From: Roseibium salinum
Lineage (GTDB): Bacteria > Pseudomonadota > Alphaproteobacteria > Rhizobiales > Stappiaceae
Assembly: GCF_026240905.1 (NCBI RefSeq)
Contig: NZ_JAPEVI010000003.1
Span: 2,604,001 to 2,668,000 of the forward strand
Reading direction: 5' to 3'
DNA length: 64,000 nucleotides
A model generated the notes under the pieces. That model was given only the letters and a program-made list of their open reading frames with translations, was not told the DNA's origin and searched no databases. This document shows positions 35,481-45,202 of the stretch, in pieces. The position numbers and the translations under genes are program-made. Position 1 is the stretch's first letter. Every line of letters begins with the position of its first letter.

Positions 35481-37519
35481 TGGATCTCCATGATAATGTT
35501 GCAGGCCTCGTCAACCGTCAGCCGCGCCCATGGCGGGACAACGGTCGTGGCGTCGATCTGGGTGACAATCGCGGGGCCCCGCAGGTGGAAGCCGACAGGC
35601 AGCGTGGCGCGGTCATAGACCGGCGTATGGACCGGCTCAGTGCGGTCGAACCAGACATCATGGTGGCTGACGGGCCGCGGCGATTCGGTGGGCGGCAGCG
35701 CGGCGCCTTCGACGTGAACCAGCTTGGCGGTCGCCCGCAGCCTCAGATTAACGATTTCAATGGGCGCTTCGGGATCGTGGTGCCCGTAAGCACGTTCATG
35801 GGTCTCGAAGAACAGGAGCTTGAGCTGTTCTATCTCCGGCAGGGCAGGCGCGCGGCTTTCGCCGCCGATCTCGACCTGCAACTCGTGGTTCTGGCCGACA
35901 TAGCGCATGTCCAGGCCAAGCCGCAGGCGCCGCTCTGCCTCATCTACGCCCTCATGGTCGAACCATCCCTCGGCGCGGTGACGCAGATCGGCCAGCACAG
36001 CCTCAAGCTCGGCCAAGTCCGCGCCAAGCTTGATCCGGCAGGTGCCGACCAGATTCTCCTGCAAATCCGATACGATCAGTCCCTCTGCACAGAGGATACC
36101 CGGCGACTGCGGAATCAGTATGCGGGTCATGCCAAGTTCGCGCGCGATGTCCGCCACATGCAGACCACCTGCGCCGCCGAAGGGCATCAGCGTGAAGTCG
36201 CGCGGATCGTGTCCCCGTTCGATTGAGACCACCCGGATCGCCCGGACCATATTCGAGGCGGCAATACTGAGAATGCCAAAGGCAGTTTCTTCCGGTGAAA
36301 GCCCCAGCTTGCTTGCTAGGGGAGCAACCGCGTTCATCGCCATGTCGCGGTCGAGGGTCATTCCGCCGCCGACCAGGCTCTCGGGCAAGCGGCCCAGGAG
36401 CATGTTCGCATCCGAAACCGTCGCCTCGGTCCCACCCCGCCCGTAACATGCCGGCCCCGGTACGGCACCCGCGCTGATCGGCCCGACCTTCAAAAGCCCG
36501 TCGGCCTCGACATACGCGATCGAGCCGCCGCCTGCCCCGACGGTATGAATGTCAACCATCGGCAGGCGGATTCGGAAGCCCGCGATATCGCGCACATTGG
36601 CCAACGCCGCACGCCCGTCCTGGATCAGGCACACATCGGTGCTGGTGCCGCCGATATCCAGGGTGATGATATCCTTAATTCCCGACTTTGCCGCCGAAAC
36701 GATGGCGCCAACTGCCCCGGCCGCCGGGCCCGACAGCGCGGTTCGCACAGGAAACTCCGCCGCCCGCTCGACCGACATCAATCCGCCGCTGGACTGGAAG
36801 ATGCCGAACGCAGCATTTGGCGCCGCCTCGGCGATCTGGGACTTGAGTTGGGTCATGTAGTTGCTGACCTGAGGCTGCAGGAAGGCATTGATCGCCGTGG
36901 TCGAGAACCGTTCAAATTCACGAAACTCCGGCTGCACCTGGCTCGACAGGGAAATGAAAAGATCGGGGCGCCTACGGCGCAGAGCGTCTGCCAACCGGAG
37001 TTCATGCTCGGGGTTCAGGAAGGAAAACAGCAGACAGATCGCACAGCAGTCGATGCCCTCCAGAGCGTCGACTCGGTCCAGAAGTTCTTCGATCTCCGTT
37101 TCTTCCAGTTTGACCACGCAGTCACCGTCTGCACCGGTCCGTTCGTTGACCTCGATCCTGCGATGCCGTGCTGCCAGCGGTGGCGGCGCATCCTCCTGCA
37201 AGTCATAGATCTTCGGCCGGATCTGCCGGCCGATCTCCAGCATGTCCCGAAAACCGCGCGTTGTTATCACCACGAGCTCACCTCCCCTGCGCTGCAAAAG
37301 CGCATTGGTGGCAACTGTCGTGCCGTGAGCAAAGCGATCCACGTCTTCTGCGGCGAAACCTGCAATCTCTCGCAGCTCGGCAAAACCCCGCAGGATTGCT
37401 TGCGATGGATCATCCGGTGTCGATGGACGCTTGTGCACCACGGTCCGGCCGCTTGCCACGTGCCGTGCGCAAAAATCGGTAAAGGTGCCACCAACATCGA
37501 CACCGACAATCCAGTTCAT
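35477..37519 (-). CDS. hyuA: hydantoinase A / oxoprolinase family protein
   Basis: The 680-residue HyuA subunit has two actin-like ATPase motifs, GVDVGGTFTDF at the start and TLDIGGTSTDVCL near residue 290, and a late TLMPFGGAGGLHVADIARE. It phosphorylates or activates the substrate that HyuB then opens. It is the first gene of the minus-strand hyuA-hyuB-dctP-dctQ-dctM operon and is divergent from the GntR gene, with the operator-like palindrome at 37537-37561 between them. Confidence 0.92.
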   Translation of the reverse strand: MNWIVGVDVGGTFTDFCARHVASGRTVVHKRPSTPDDPSQAILRGFAELREIAGFAAEDVDRFAHGTTVATNALLQRRGGELVVITTRGFRDMLEIGRQIRPKIYDLQEDAPPPLAARHRRIEVNERTGADGDCVVKLEETEIEELLDRVDALEGIDCCAICLLFSFLNPEHELRLADALRRRRPDLFISLSSQVQPEFREFERFSTTAINAFLQPQVSNYMTQLKSQIAEAAPNAAFGIFQSSGGLMSVERAAEFPVRTALSGPAAGAVGAIVSAAKSGIKDIITLDIGGTSTDVCLIQDGRAALANVRDIAGFRIRLPMVDIHTVGAGGGSIAYVEADGLLKVGPISAGAVPGPACYGRGGTEATVSDANMLLGRLPESLVGGGMTLDRDMAMNAVAPLASKLGLSPEETAFGILSIAASNMVRAIRVVSIERGHDPRDFTLMPFGGAGGLHVADIARELGMTRILIPQSPGILCAEGLIVSDLQENLVGTCRIKLGADLAELEAVLADLRHRAEGWFDHEGVDEAERRLRLGLDMRYVGQNHELQVEIGGESRAPALPEIEQLKLLFFETHERAYGHHDPEAPIEIVNLRLRATAKLVHVEGAALPPTESPRPVSHHDVWFDRTEPVHTPVYDRATLPVGFHLRGPAIVTQIDATTVVPPWARLTVDEACNIIMEIQ

Positions 37520-37536
37520 GCGACCCTCGCCTCTAA

Positions 37537-37561
37537 TTCAGTATCCAATTCGTATACTGAA
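37537..37561. promoter_or_regulatory. operator-like inverted repeat between hyuA and gntR
   Basis: A perfect inverted repeat has arms TTCAGTAT and ATACTGAA separated by 9 nt. It starts 18 nt upstream of the hyuA ATG and lies in the only gap between hyuA and the divergent GntR gene. The length and symmetry fit a dimeric GntR/FCD regulator. It is the best candidate binding site for the 37627-38340 product. Confidence 0.65.
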
Positions 37562-37626
37562 AATTATTGACTGGTCAAGCGGAAGCCTTTCTCCTACGAC
37601 CACAGGAAAAGAAAAAGGAGGCGCTG

Positions 37627-38340
37627 TTGTCGAACGGCACCAAAGACCGCAGCGGAAGTTCGCCCTACCGAACGTTGCGTGAGAGGATTCTAACGCTTGA
37701 GTTGCGTCCAGGGTCGGTTCTGGACGAAGCCGGTCTGTCCCGGCAGCTTGAGGTCTCGCGCACACCTATTCGCGAGGCAATCATCCAGCTCATCGCTGAC
37801 GGGCTGGTGGTGCGCGAAGGGCGTAGCGCCCGGGTTGCGCCGCTCGACCTCGACGATATCCCACCGCTATACGACGCGTTGCTGATCTCCAGCCGGATGA
37901 TTCAACGCCTTGCGGCCGAATTCCGTACCGAAGCCGACCTGCAGGTCATCCGCGAAAAAATGATGCTCTTCGAAAACGCCATTCCCTCGCTGCGCGGCGC
38001 CATACTTTCCGAAGCCAATTTCGCCTTCCACCTAGCGATCTCTGCTTGTGCCAATAACCGCTACTTTTCGGAATTCTACGAACGCGTGCTAATCGGGTCG
38101 CTGCGCTTCAATCGTGCTTGTTTTTCGGGCAACGTCTACGCGACCAGAGACACTAAAGAGCATCTGTCCGTAACCGCAGAGCAGCACCGTGACACGGTGC
38201 GGGCGATTGAAAATGGCGACATTGAGGAGGCCGACCGGCTTGCAGTTGAACATCATCGTTTGGCGCGCAGTCGATTGGAAAAGGTGCTTTCCATGGGTGC
38301 CCTGTCAATTTCTGGTAAGACCGATCTTTCGCTGGGGTAG
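37627..38340 (+). CDS. GntR-family (FCD) transcriptional regulator
   Basis: The 237-residue regulator has an N-terminal winged helix (LRPGSVLDEAGLSRQLEVSRTPIREAI) and a C-terminal helical FCD ligand domain. I chose the TTG at 37627 because AAGGAGG lies 5-6 nt upstream; an upstream TTG at 37567 would add 20 residues and lacks such a site. It is divergent from hyuA and very likely controls the hyu-TRAP operon in response to the imported solute. Confidence 0.87.
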   Translation: MSNGTKDRSGSSPYRTLRERILTLELRPGSVLDEAGLSRQLEVSRTPIREAIIQLIADGLVVREGRSARVAPLDLDDIPPLYDALLISSRMIQRLAAEFRTEADLQVIREKMMLFENAIPSLRGAILSEANFAFHLAISACANNRYFSEFYERVLIGSLRFNRACFSGNVYATRDTKEHLSVTAEQHRDTVRAIENGDIEEADRLAVEHHRLARSRLEKVLSMGALSISGKTDLSLG

Positions 38341-38424
38341 CAACATCGTTTCCAAGGCCGCCGCGTTCGTGAGGCAGGCTCAATGAGATCGATCGAATGT
38401 TGCGGCGCTTCGGTCGCCTGCCCG

Positions 38425-39099
38425 TCAGGCCGATTTGATCCCGTAGTTCTTCACCGCGCCAAGCACATCGCCGATCTCGCTTTCTGAAAGAATGTGCGGT
38501 GTGCCGACGCTGCGCGCGAGGATAAAGGCGCGCGCCAGCACCTCCAGCTCTTCCAGACGCCACAGACCCTTTTCAAGGGTTTCGCCGGTGACGACCGCGC
38601 CATGGTTCGCCATCAGGCAACCACTGCGGTCCATCATCGCGTTGACGACATTGTCGGCCAGGGCGTCACTGCCAAAGAGCGCATAGTCCGCCAGCGGCAC
38701 CGTATTGCCGCCGAACAGCGCGATCATATAGTGGCAGGCCGGGATCTCTTCCCTGTTGATCGACAGCGCGGTGCAATGGACCGGATGCGCGTGAACCACC
38801 GCATGCATGTCAGGTTTCGCCCGCAGCAGGGCCAGATGGAACTGCCATTCAGTCGATGGCGGGAACGGTCCCTCCGGCTCGCCCAAACCGTCGAGAGGCA
38901 GCGAGGCCAGCATGTCCGGAGTCATTTGGTCATAGGGAATGCCCGACGGCGTGATCACCATGCGGTCGCCGGCACGGACGGAGACATTTCCGGACGTTCC
39001 CTGGTTGATACCGCGGCGGTTCATGTCCACACAGGTTCCGATGATCGCCTGTCGGAGTTCGGGAGAGTCCCGATAAGGTGACTTAAGCATTGTCTTCAC
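38425..39099 (-). CDS. class II aldolase (candidate 5-deoxyribulose/5-methylthioribulose 1-phosphate aldolase)
   Basis: The 224-residue class II aldolase/adducin-family enzyme has zinc ligands in VVHAHPVH, a catalytic Glu in STEWQFH, and a third His in MANHGAVV. With MtnK and MtnA upstream it would cleave the ribulose 1-phosphate derivative to dihydroxyacetone phosphate and acetaldehyde or a methylthio-acetaldehyde. That is the DHAP-shunt route known from bacteria lacking the full methionine salvage pathway. It overlaps the SorC gene by 4 nt as the last gene of a four-gene operon. Confidence 0.87.
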   Translation of the reverse strand: MKTMLKSPYRDSPELRQAIIGTCVDMNRRGINQGTSGNVSVRAGDRMVITPSGIPYDQMTPDMLASLPLDGLGEPEGPFPPSTEWQFHLALLRAKPDMHAVVHAHPVHCTALSINREEIPACHYMIALFGGNTVPLADYALFGSDALADNVVNAMMDRSGCLMANHGAVVTGETLEKGLWRLEELEVLARAFILARSVGTPHILSESEIGDVLGAVKNYGIKSA

Positions 39100-40088
39100 G
39101 CGAGGTTAAGCATTTCTGCGGCTGTTTGCGAACAGGTGGCGACATGGGTGGCATATCCGCCGCGGATAGCCGCCAGCATCGGTTTGGCCCGGTCCTCGCC
39201 GGAGCCGACCAGCAGCCCCATGACCTTGCCGCGCATCTGTTCGAGTGTAACGGCAATCATTCGGTCCTCGATCTCGCGGTTGAGACCTTTGCCGTCCTGG
39301 TCGATCAGACGGCCGCAGATGACGCCAGTTGCCCCCTGCGCGGCGCAGACATCGATCTCCGAGCGATCGAGCAATCCCGTGTGGACCACGTGGCTCTCCG
39401 CCGTGCAGGTGCCGCAGGCAAACAGGGTCTTGTTGCAGTCGGCAACCGCCTCGAGCTGCATCCGGATCACCGGTTCCCGCTTGAGGCGTTCGACGAGATC
39501 CCGTTCCGACAGCACGAGGGGAACATGCAGGTTGATACAATGGGCGCCGTACCGCCGCGCCAGGGTAGCCGAACAGGTTTCGGCGGCAAACCCGAGCGCG
39601 GCCGGACGCGAGCCGACGAGTTGCACCACTGTCAGATTGTCGATGGTGATCCGCGGGGCGGCTTCGGCAACCCGGTAGACGGTTTCCCCCCAGGCAACAC
39701 CGAGACGGTCGCCCGGTTCCAGCAAGCTCGGAAGCCAGTCGGCCACGACCCGGGTGACCCGGTCGAGGGACTGATCGGACCCGCCGGGCGCCGAGGGAAC
39801 CACAATGGCGTCTTGAAGGCCGAACCGGTCGACCAGGCGCCGCGCCAGTTTCTGGTTCCGGAAAACATCGCTGTTCAGACTGATCCGAACGTAGTCGCGT
39901 CGACGCGCCTCGGACAGGTAGTTGACGACGGTCGCGCGCGAAATGCTGAGGCGCTCGGCGATCTCGTTCTGGTTCATGCCTTCCTGGTAATAGCACCAGG
40001 TGACTTCAATGATCGCCTCGTCCTGGGACCGGGCGCGCATGGCCGCCCGTCCCTCCAGCGGACGGAACTTGCCGGAGCTGCCGGTCAT
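39096..40088 (-). CDS. SorC-family sugar-binding transcriptional regulator
   Basis: The 330-residue protein has an N-terminal helix-turn-helix (YYQEGMNQNEIAERLSISRATVVNYL) and a C-terminal SorC sugar-phosphate-binding domain (GDRLGVAWGETVYRVAEA; CGTCTAESHV; GVICGRLIDQDG). It would sense a phosphorylated sugar, most simply the product of MtnK or MtnA. It is embedded in the operon with 4-nt overlaps on both sides, so it probably controls its own operon and the divergent ABC importer at 42592-46246. Confidence 0.9.
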   Translation of the reverse strand: MTGSSGKFRPLEGRAAMRARSQDEAIIEVTWCYYQEGMNQNEIAERLSISRATVVNYLSEARRRDYVRISLNSDVFRNQKLARRLVDRFGLQDAIVVPSAPGGSDQSLDRVTRVVADWLPSLLEPGDRLGVAWGETVYRVAEAAPRITIDNLTVVQLVGSRPAALGFAAETCSATLARRYGAHCINLHVPLVLSERDLVERLKREPVIRMQLEAVADCNKTLFACGTCTAESHVVHTGLLDRSEIDVCAAQGATGVICGRLIDQDGKGLNREIEDRMIAVTLEQMRGKVMGLLVGSGEDRAKPMLAAIRGGYATHVATCSQTAAEMLNLA

Positions 40089-41194
40089 GCGCTCTCGGCA
40101 AGCTTGCTGAGATCCGGAAATAGGCCGGCAAGGCCTTCCGCGCTTGCCTCGCAGACACCCCGTTCGGTGATCAGACCGGTCACCAGATGATTGGGCGTCA
40201 CGTCGAAAGCCGGATTGCCGCCGGGCGTGCCGACGGGTGTCACCTGCAGTTCGCCGATGCCGCCCTCTTCCGTTAGGCCTTGGATGTGGGTTACTTCCCG
40301 TTCGAGCCGTTCCTCAATCGGGATTTCGGCAACACCATTATCGACAGCCCAGTCGATGGTCGGGGACGGCAGCGCGACATAAAAAGGCACGCTATTGGCG
40401 CTGGCTGCCAGTGCCTTCAGGTAGGTGCCGATCTTGTTGCAGACATCCCCCCGGCGGGTGGTGCGGTCGGTCCCGACAATCACCAGATCGACTAGGCCGT
40501 GCTGCATCAGGTGACCGCCGGCATTGTCGGTGATGTAGGTGTGCGGGATGCCGTGGCTGCCGAGTTCCCACGAGGTCAGCGCGCCCTGGTTCCGGGGACG
40601 GGTCTCGTCCACCCAAACGTGGATCGGGATGCCGGAATCGTGGGCCTGGTACATCGGGCTGGTCGCCGTGCCCCAGTCAACCGTCGCAATCCAGCCGGCG
40701 TTGCAATGGGTCAGGATGCGAACCGGTTCGCCGTCCTTCTTCCCGGCCGCGATGGAGCGGATGATTTCAAGGCCGTTGCGGCCGATGCTGTGGTTGATTT
40801 CGACATCCTCGTCCGAAATGTCATGCGCAAGCTTCAGCGCGGCCACGGCGCGCTTGGCTTCCGGCAGGGCCTTTAGATGGGACCGGCAGCGGTTGAGCGC
40901 CCAACGGAGGTTGATGGCGGTCGGGCGGGTCTTGTCGAGAAAGGCGAAGGCTTCGTCCAGATGGTGGTCGGACGGATCGAGACGGGCGGCGAGCGCCATG
41001 CCGTAAGCCGCCGTCGCGCCGATCAGCGGCGCTCCGCGCACACGCATCTCGACAATCGCGTCGGCAAAGTCCTGCAGCGTGTCGACCTGCTGGATACGGA
41101 AGTCGTGAGGAAGCCAGCGCTGATCGATGATCTGCAATGCCCCCTTGCCGTCGTCCCACCAAAGGGAGCGGTAATGTTTGCCGTTGACCTTCAT
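40085..41194 (-). CDS. mtnA: S-methyl-5-thioribose-1-phosphate isomerase (MtnA; or 5-deoxyribose-1-phosphate isomerase)
   Basis: The 369-residue member of the eIF2B/MtnA family has the catalytic Cys in LTHCNAGW near residue 163, the catalytic Asp in IVGTDRTT, and the conserved ITDNAGGHLM. It converts 5-methylthioribose 1-phosphate, or 5-deoxyribose 1-phosphate, to the ribulose form. Its start overlaps the mtnK stop by 4 nt. The paired aldolase and absence of mtnBCD in the window favour the DHAP-shunt role over methionine salvage. Confidence 0.93.
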   Translation of the reverse strand: MKVNGKHYRSLWWDDGKGALQIIDQRWLPHDFRIQQVDTLQDFADAIVEMRVRGAPLIGATAAYGMALAARLDPSDHHLDEAFAFLDKTRPTAINLRWALNRCRSHLKALPEAKRAVAALKLAHDISDEDVEINHSIGRNGLEIIRSIAAGKKDGEPVRILTHCNAGWIATVDWGTATSPMYQAHDSGIPIHVWVDETRPRNQGALTSWELGSHGIPHTYITDNAGGHLMQHGLVDLVIVGTDRTTRRGDVCNKIGTYLKALAASANSVPFYVALPSPTIDWAVDNGVAEIPIEERLEREVTHIQGLTEEGGIGELQVTPVGTPGGNPAFDVTPNHLVTGLITERGVCEASAEGLAGLFPDLSKLAESA

Positions 41195-42453
41195 AGGATG
41201 TCCTTTGCGTTAAAGCGACGGGCAAGATCGAGGAGTCTTTCAGTGCTGCCGAGCGTTTCCGACGTGCGAACGAGCTCTGCGCCCATTTCGAGATTGCGCG
41301 CCTCCAGGCGGCGCTTTAGGACCGTGTCTTCGATGTCCTCGAAATCCGCGTTGTGGGCGAGCGACAGGGTACGCCTGTGCATCTCAATGCCGCAGAAGCC
41401 ATGGGCATCGGTCCGGATCTCCGCCAGGAGGGCCGCACATGCGTCAGCCGAGGACTGTCCCTGATCCTCGAACAGGGCGGCCGGGTAGAGCATGCCGGTC
41501 CGCTCCGTTTCCCAGAGACGCCGGAATTCGGCTTCGAATTCTGTGAAGACCTCGTCAATCACCGACAGGAGCCAGTCCTGGTACCCGGCAAGTTCTGACG
41601 GGTACCGGTGCGCCGGCTGGCTGAAATAGGCCATCAGGAAGTTGGCCACCAGCATGCCGAGATCAAAGCCCATGGGGCCATATTGCACGAATTCCGGGTC
41701 GATGACCTTGCTCTCGTCGCTTGTCGACATGATCGAGCCGCTATGCAGGTCTCCGTGCACCATCGTCTCGGTGTTAGAGGCGAATTTCATCAGCAGCCGC
41801 TGGACACGCGCCTTGAGCCGGGCGTCACTGCGCAGGCCGGACACCACCGGGTCGAGGCCCTCGGTGTGATGGTTCATCTCCGCGCCGTAATATGGATCGG
41901 TGAAGACCAGAGCCTCTGTGATCGCCGGGATCTCGACATTGCCCGAAAACAACCCGACGTCGGCTTTCTTGTCCGCGCTCTTCATGGACAGCTCGGACCC
42001 GCGGAACGCCGTGCGGGCGCAGAACCGGCCAAGGAATCCGCCAAGACCGCCGACAGTTTCGCCGTCGATCAGCTTGCGGCGCAGGATCTTGTGCGGCGAG
42101 AGGAACTCCATCACGATCAGCGCCTGCGTTTCGTCGAAATGGTAGACCTCCGGCACCGCGCCGGGATCGCGCCGCGCCTGGCGCACGAGCGCATGGTTTT
42201 CGTAAAAGGCTCGGTAGAGCGGCAACGGCCAGCTGTCGCCGACAAGCCGGACATAGGGCAATGCCTGCTTGACGATCACCGACCCCTTCGGCCCCCTCAC
42301 AATAAACACCAGGTTCAGATTGCCGTCGCCGACTTCCTTCACCTGCCAGCCGGCAGGGTCCGAACCGATGCGCCCGGCAATGGCGGGCACCGTTGAAAGA
42401 CGTTCTGCGAGCTCTTCGGGCGACAATGGCCGGTACTGGTCTGGATTGTCCAT
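41191..42453 (-). CDS. mtnK: S-methyl-5-thioribose kinase (MtnK)
   Basis: The 420-residue kinase has a protein-kinase-like fold: ATP-binding strand SVIVKQALPYVR, catalytic loop MVHGDLHSGSIM, and metal-binding VIDPEF in place of DFG, all typical of MtnK. It phosphorylates free 5-methylthioribose, and in some bacteria 5-deoxyribose, at C1. It is first in the mtnK-mtnA-sorC-aldolase operon and divergent from the importer genes (138-bp gap). A free sugar substrate fits the presence of that importer. Confidence 0.92.
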   Translation of the reverse strand: MDNPDQYRPLSPEELAERLSTVPAIAGRIGSDPAGWQVKEVGDGNLNLVFIVRGPKGSVIVKQALPYVRLVGDSWPLPLYRAFYENHALVRQARRDPGAVPEVYHFDETQALIVMEFLSPHKILRRKLIDGETVGGLGGFLGRFCARTAFRGSELSMKSADKKADVGLFSGNVEIPAITEALVFTDPYYGAEMNHHTEGLDPVVSGLRSDARLKARVQRLLMKFASNTETMVHGDLHSGSIMSTSDESKVIDPEFVQYGPMGFDLGMLVANFLMAYFSQPAHRYPSELAGYQDWLLSVIDEVFTEFEAEFRRLWETERTGMLYPAALFEDQGQSSADACAALLAEIRTDAHGFCGIEMHRRTLSLAHNADFEDIEDTVLKRRLEARNLEMGAELVRTSETLGSTERLLDLARRFNAKDIL

Positions 42454-42591
42454 TTGATTGCTCTTTCCTCCCGATTTGCTCCGAATAAAAGCCAGGATTA
42501 TTCAAAAGTCAACAGAGTTGACAAATGACTATCTTGCATGCTGTAACGGATCTCAAGTGGGAGAAATGCTCGTCTGGGACTGGGAGGAACG

Positions 42592-44142
42592 GTGGTGGAG
42601 GTCACCTGCAAGCTAAGCGGGCTGGAGAAGTCCTTCGGGCGCAACCACGTGCTGCGCGGCATCGACATGGAGCTGCGTGCGGGCGAGGTCACCGCGCTGA
42701 TGGGCGCCAATGGTGCGGGCAAGTCGACGCTCGTGAAGGTGCTGTGCGGCTACCATTTCGCAGATGCGGGCGACATCACGCTCTGCGGTGCGCCCTATGA
42801 GCCGGCCGATGCTGCGGACGCCATCTTCAAGGGCGTCGTCACGGTGCACCAGTCCATCGATGACGGTGTCATTCCGGATCTGGATGTGGCGACTAACCTG
42901 ACGTTGGATCGGCTGACCGAGCCAGGCGCCGGCCTGTTCGTGAACGACCGCAACCTGCGCCGGCAGGCCAGAAAGGTCGCCGAAGGCATGGGCCTCACCA
43001 TGGATGTGCGCACCCGTGTCGCGGATCTCGACGTCGCCGACCGCCAGATGATCGCGATCGCCCGGGCGATGGCCCGCGCACCGAAACTGCTTATTCTCGA
43101 CGAACCAACTTCCTCCCTGTCGGCTTCTGAGGCCGAACGCCTGTTTGCGCTGATCGACCGGCTGCGGGCGGAAGGGGTCGCCATCCTTTATATTTCCCAC
43201 CGAATGTCGGACATCCGCCGGGTGGCCGACCGGATTGTCTCCATGCGCGACGGTGCGATCTCGGGCCTGTTCGAAACCGACCCGCTCGACTATGTCGGCG
43301 CGGTCAACGCGATGCTCGGCCACCAGATGACCGAAGTCGACATCGATCCGGTGCACGGCGGCAAGGCCATTCTGGAAATCAGCGACCTGCGTCTGTTCGA
43401 CGACAGCCCCCTCATCAACCTGAGCGCCCGCGAGGGCGAGGTGATTGCGGTGACCGGTCTTCTGGGCAGCGGCACCACGCAACTTGCCGAAGTGATTTTC
43501 GGCCTTGCCGCGCCAGCGGAGGGCGCAATGCGGCTCGACGGCAGCCCCTACAGTCCCTCCGGTGCTTCGGACGCGGTTACCAGGGGCGTCTTCATGTCGC
43601 CAAAGGACCGTGCGGTGAATGCGGTAGTGGCGGATTTCGACATCGCCAACAACATGACCCTGCCCTTCCTGAAGGCCTTCAGCCGGTTTTCCTTCCTGAG
43701 CGAGCGAGCGCAGCGGCAGGCAGCCAGCGACATGATCGACCGCATCGGTGTGGTGTGCCAGAGCGACAGGGACGGCATCAGCACCCTGTCCGGCGGCAAT
43801 CAGCAGAAGGTGATCATCGGCCGATGGCTGCTCAAGGCCTCACGGGTCCTACTCCTGGACGAACCCTTCCAGGGTGTCGATATCGGCGCGCGCCGCGACA
43901 TCGGGCAGTACATTCGCCAGAGCGCGGCGGGGCGCACCACGCTCGTCTTCGTTGCCGAGATCGACGAAGCCCTCGAAATCGCCGACAGGATCATCGTCCT
44001 GAACGAGGCCGAGATTGCCGGCGAATACATCAACAGCAATGTCGACCTGAACAGCCTTGTCGCCGATGTTTCCGGTCCCGGCCGGCCCCCGGCCAACGGC
44101 ACGGGGCCGGATCAGGCACAAACGCAGGTCATGGCGGGATAA
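42592..44142 (+). CDS. ribose-type ABC importer ATP-binding protein (two ABC domains)
   Basis: The 516-residue RbsA/MglA-type double ATPase has a first Walker A GANGAGKSTL and Walker B LLILDEPTSSLS. The second domain has the degenerate GLLGSGTTQ usual for the family, and signature LSGGNQQKV. Two GTG codons at 42592 and 42595 both follow GGGAGGA; either could start. It energises uptake through the permease at 44152. Divergence from mtnK suggests the cargo is a pentose derivative such as methylthioribose or 5-deoxyribose. Confidence 0.92.
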   Translation: MVEVTCKLSGLEKSFGRNHVLRGIDMELRAGEVTALMGANGAGKSTLVKVLCGYHFADAGDITLCGAPYEPADAADAIFKGVVTVHQSIDDGVIPDLDVATNLTLDRLTEPGAGLFVNDRNLRRQARKVAEGMGLTMDVRTRVADLDVADRQMIAIARAMARAPKLLILDEPTSSLSASEAERLFALIDRLRAEGVAILYISHRMSDIRRVADRIVSMRDGAISGLFETDPLDYVGAVNAMLGHQMTEVDIDPVHGGKAILEISDLRLFDDSPLINLSAREGEVIAVTGLLGSGTTQLAEVIFGLAAPAEGAMRLDGSPYSPSGASDAVTRGVFMSPKDRAVNAVVADFDIANNMTLPFLKAFSRFSFLSERAQRQAASDMIDRIGVVCQSDRDGISTLSGGNQQKVIIGRWLLKASRVLLLDEPFQGVDIGARRDIGQYIRQSAAGRTTLVFVAEIDEALEIADRIIVLNEAEIAGEYINSNVDLNSLVADVSGPGRPPANGTGPDQAQTQVMAG

Positions 44143-44151
44143 CAGCACCAG

Positions 44152-45165
44152 ATGAACAAGAACGCGCTCGAACTCGCCATCCGGTACGGCTTCCTCGTCC
44201 TGCTATTCGGGCTGGCCGTCTTCTTCAGTCTCTATGCCAGCGGCTTTGCAAGCCCGCGCTCGGCCGTCTTCATTTTCCAGTCGGTGGCCATCACCGGCGT
44301 CCTGGCACTCGGCGTCACCTGCACGCTGGTGGTCGGAGGTTTCGACCTGTCCATCGGATCCGTGGCAACGTCAGCCCTGATGCTGTCCGCCTATTCCATG
44401 GTGATCCTGGAACAGTCCGCCTTCGTCGCGGTGGTTCTGTGCCTGGCAATGGGGGCGTTTGTCGGCCTCGTCAACGGCCTGCTCATCGTAAAGATGCGCG
44501 TGCCCGATCTCCTGGCAACGCTCGGCATGATGTTCCTGCTGATCGGCCTGCAGCGCATCCCGACCCAGGGCAATTCCATCGCCACCGGCATGAGCCTGCC
44601 CGACGGGTCGGTCGCCGAAGGCACCTTCTCCAATGCCTTCCTCTGGCTCGGGCGCCATCGCTTCGACTTCTTCCTGGACCGCCTGCTACCGATGCCCGTG
44701 GTGGTTTTCCTGCTGATCGCGCTGATCATCTGGCTGTTCCTCGGCTACACCCGCCACGGGCGGCTGATGTATGCCATCGGGTCCAACGAACGTGCGGCAG
44801 GCCTCGTCGGCACCAATGTCCAGCGCTACAAGATCATGGCCTACATGATCTCCGGCATGCTCGCCTCCGTCGGCGGCATCCTTCTGGCCGCGCGGCTCGG
44901 CCGCGGCGACATCGCGTCGGGCAACAACCTGCTGCTCGACAGCGTCGCCGCCGCCCTGATCGGATTTGCCGTCCTGGGCGCCGCCCGGCCGAACGCCTTC
45001 GGCACGGCGGCAGGCGCCCTGTTCGTCGGCATTCTTCTCCAGGGGCTCACCATGATGAATGCCCCTTACTACATGCAAGATTTCGTCAAGGGTGCCGTAC
45101 TCGTTGCCGCCCTTGTCTTCACGTTCTACCTGTCCTCGCGTCGCGGCGGCAGGAGAACAACGTGA
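44152..45165 (+). CDS. ribose-type ABC importer permease
   Basis: The 337-residue RbsC-family permease has about 8-10 membrane segments, VGGFDLSIGSVA near residue 60, and the conserved C-terminal region with GSNERAAGLVGTNV. It begins 9 nt after the ATPase stop and is followed by the binding-protein gene 37 nt on. It forms the membrane channel of the importer. Confidence 0.92.
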   Translation: MNKNALELAIRYGFLVLLFGLAVFFSLYASGFASPRSAVFIFQSVAITGVLALGVTCTLVVGGFDLSIGSVATSALMLSAYSMVILEQSAFVAVVLCLAMGAFVGLVNGLLIVKMRVPDLLATLGMMFLLIGLQRIPTQGNSIATGMSLPDGSVAEGTFSNAFLWLGRHRFDFFLDRLLPMPVVVFLLIALIIWLFLGYTRHGRLMYAIGSNERAAGLVGTNVQRYKIMAYMISGMLASVGGILLAARLGRGDIASGNNLLLDSVAAALIGFAVLGAARPNAFGTAAGALFVGILLQGLTMMNAPYYMQDFVKGAVLVAALVFTFYLSSRRGGRRTT

Positions 45166-45202
45166 CGCTGAAAAGGCGCCGTTCAGAAAGGGAGGAAGCA
45201 AC

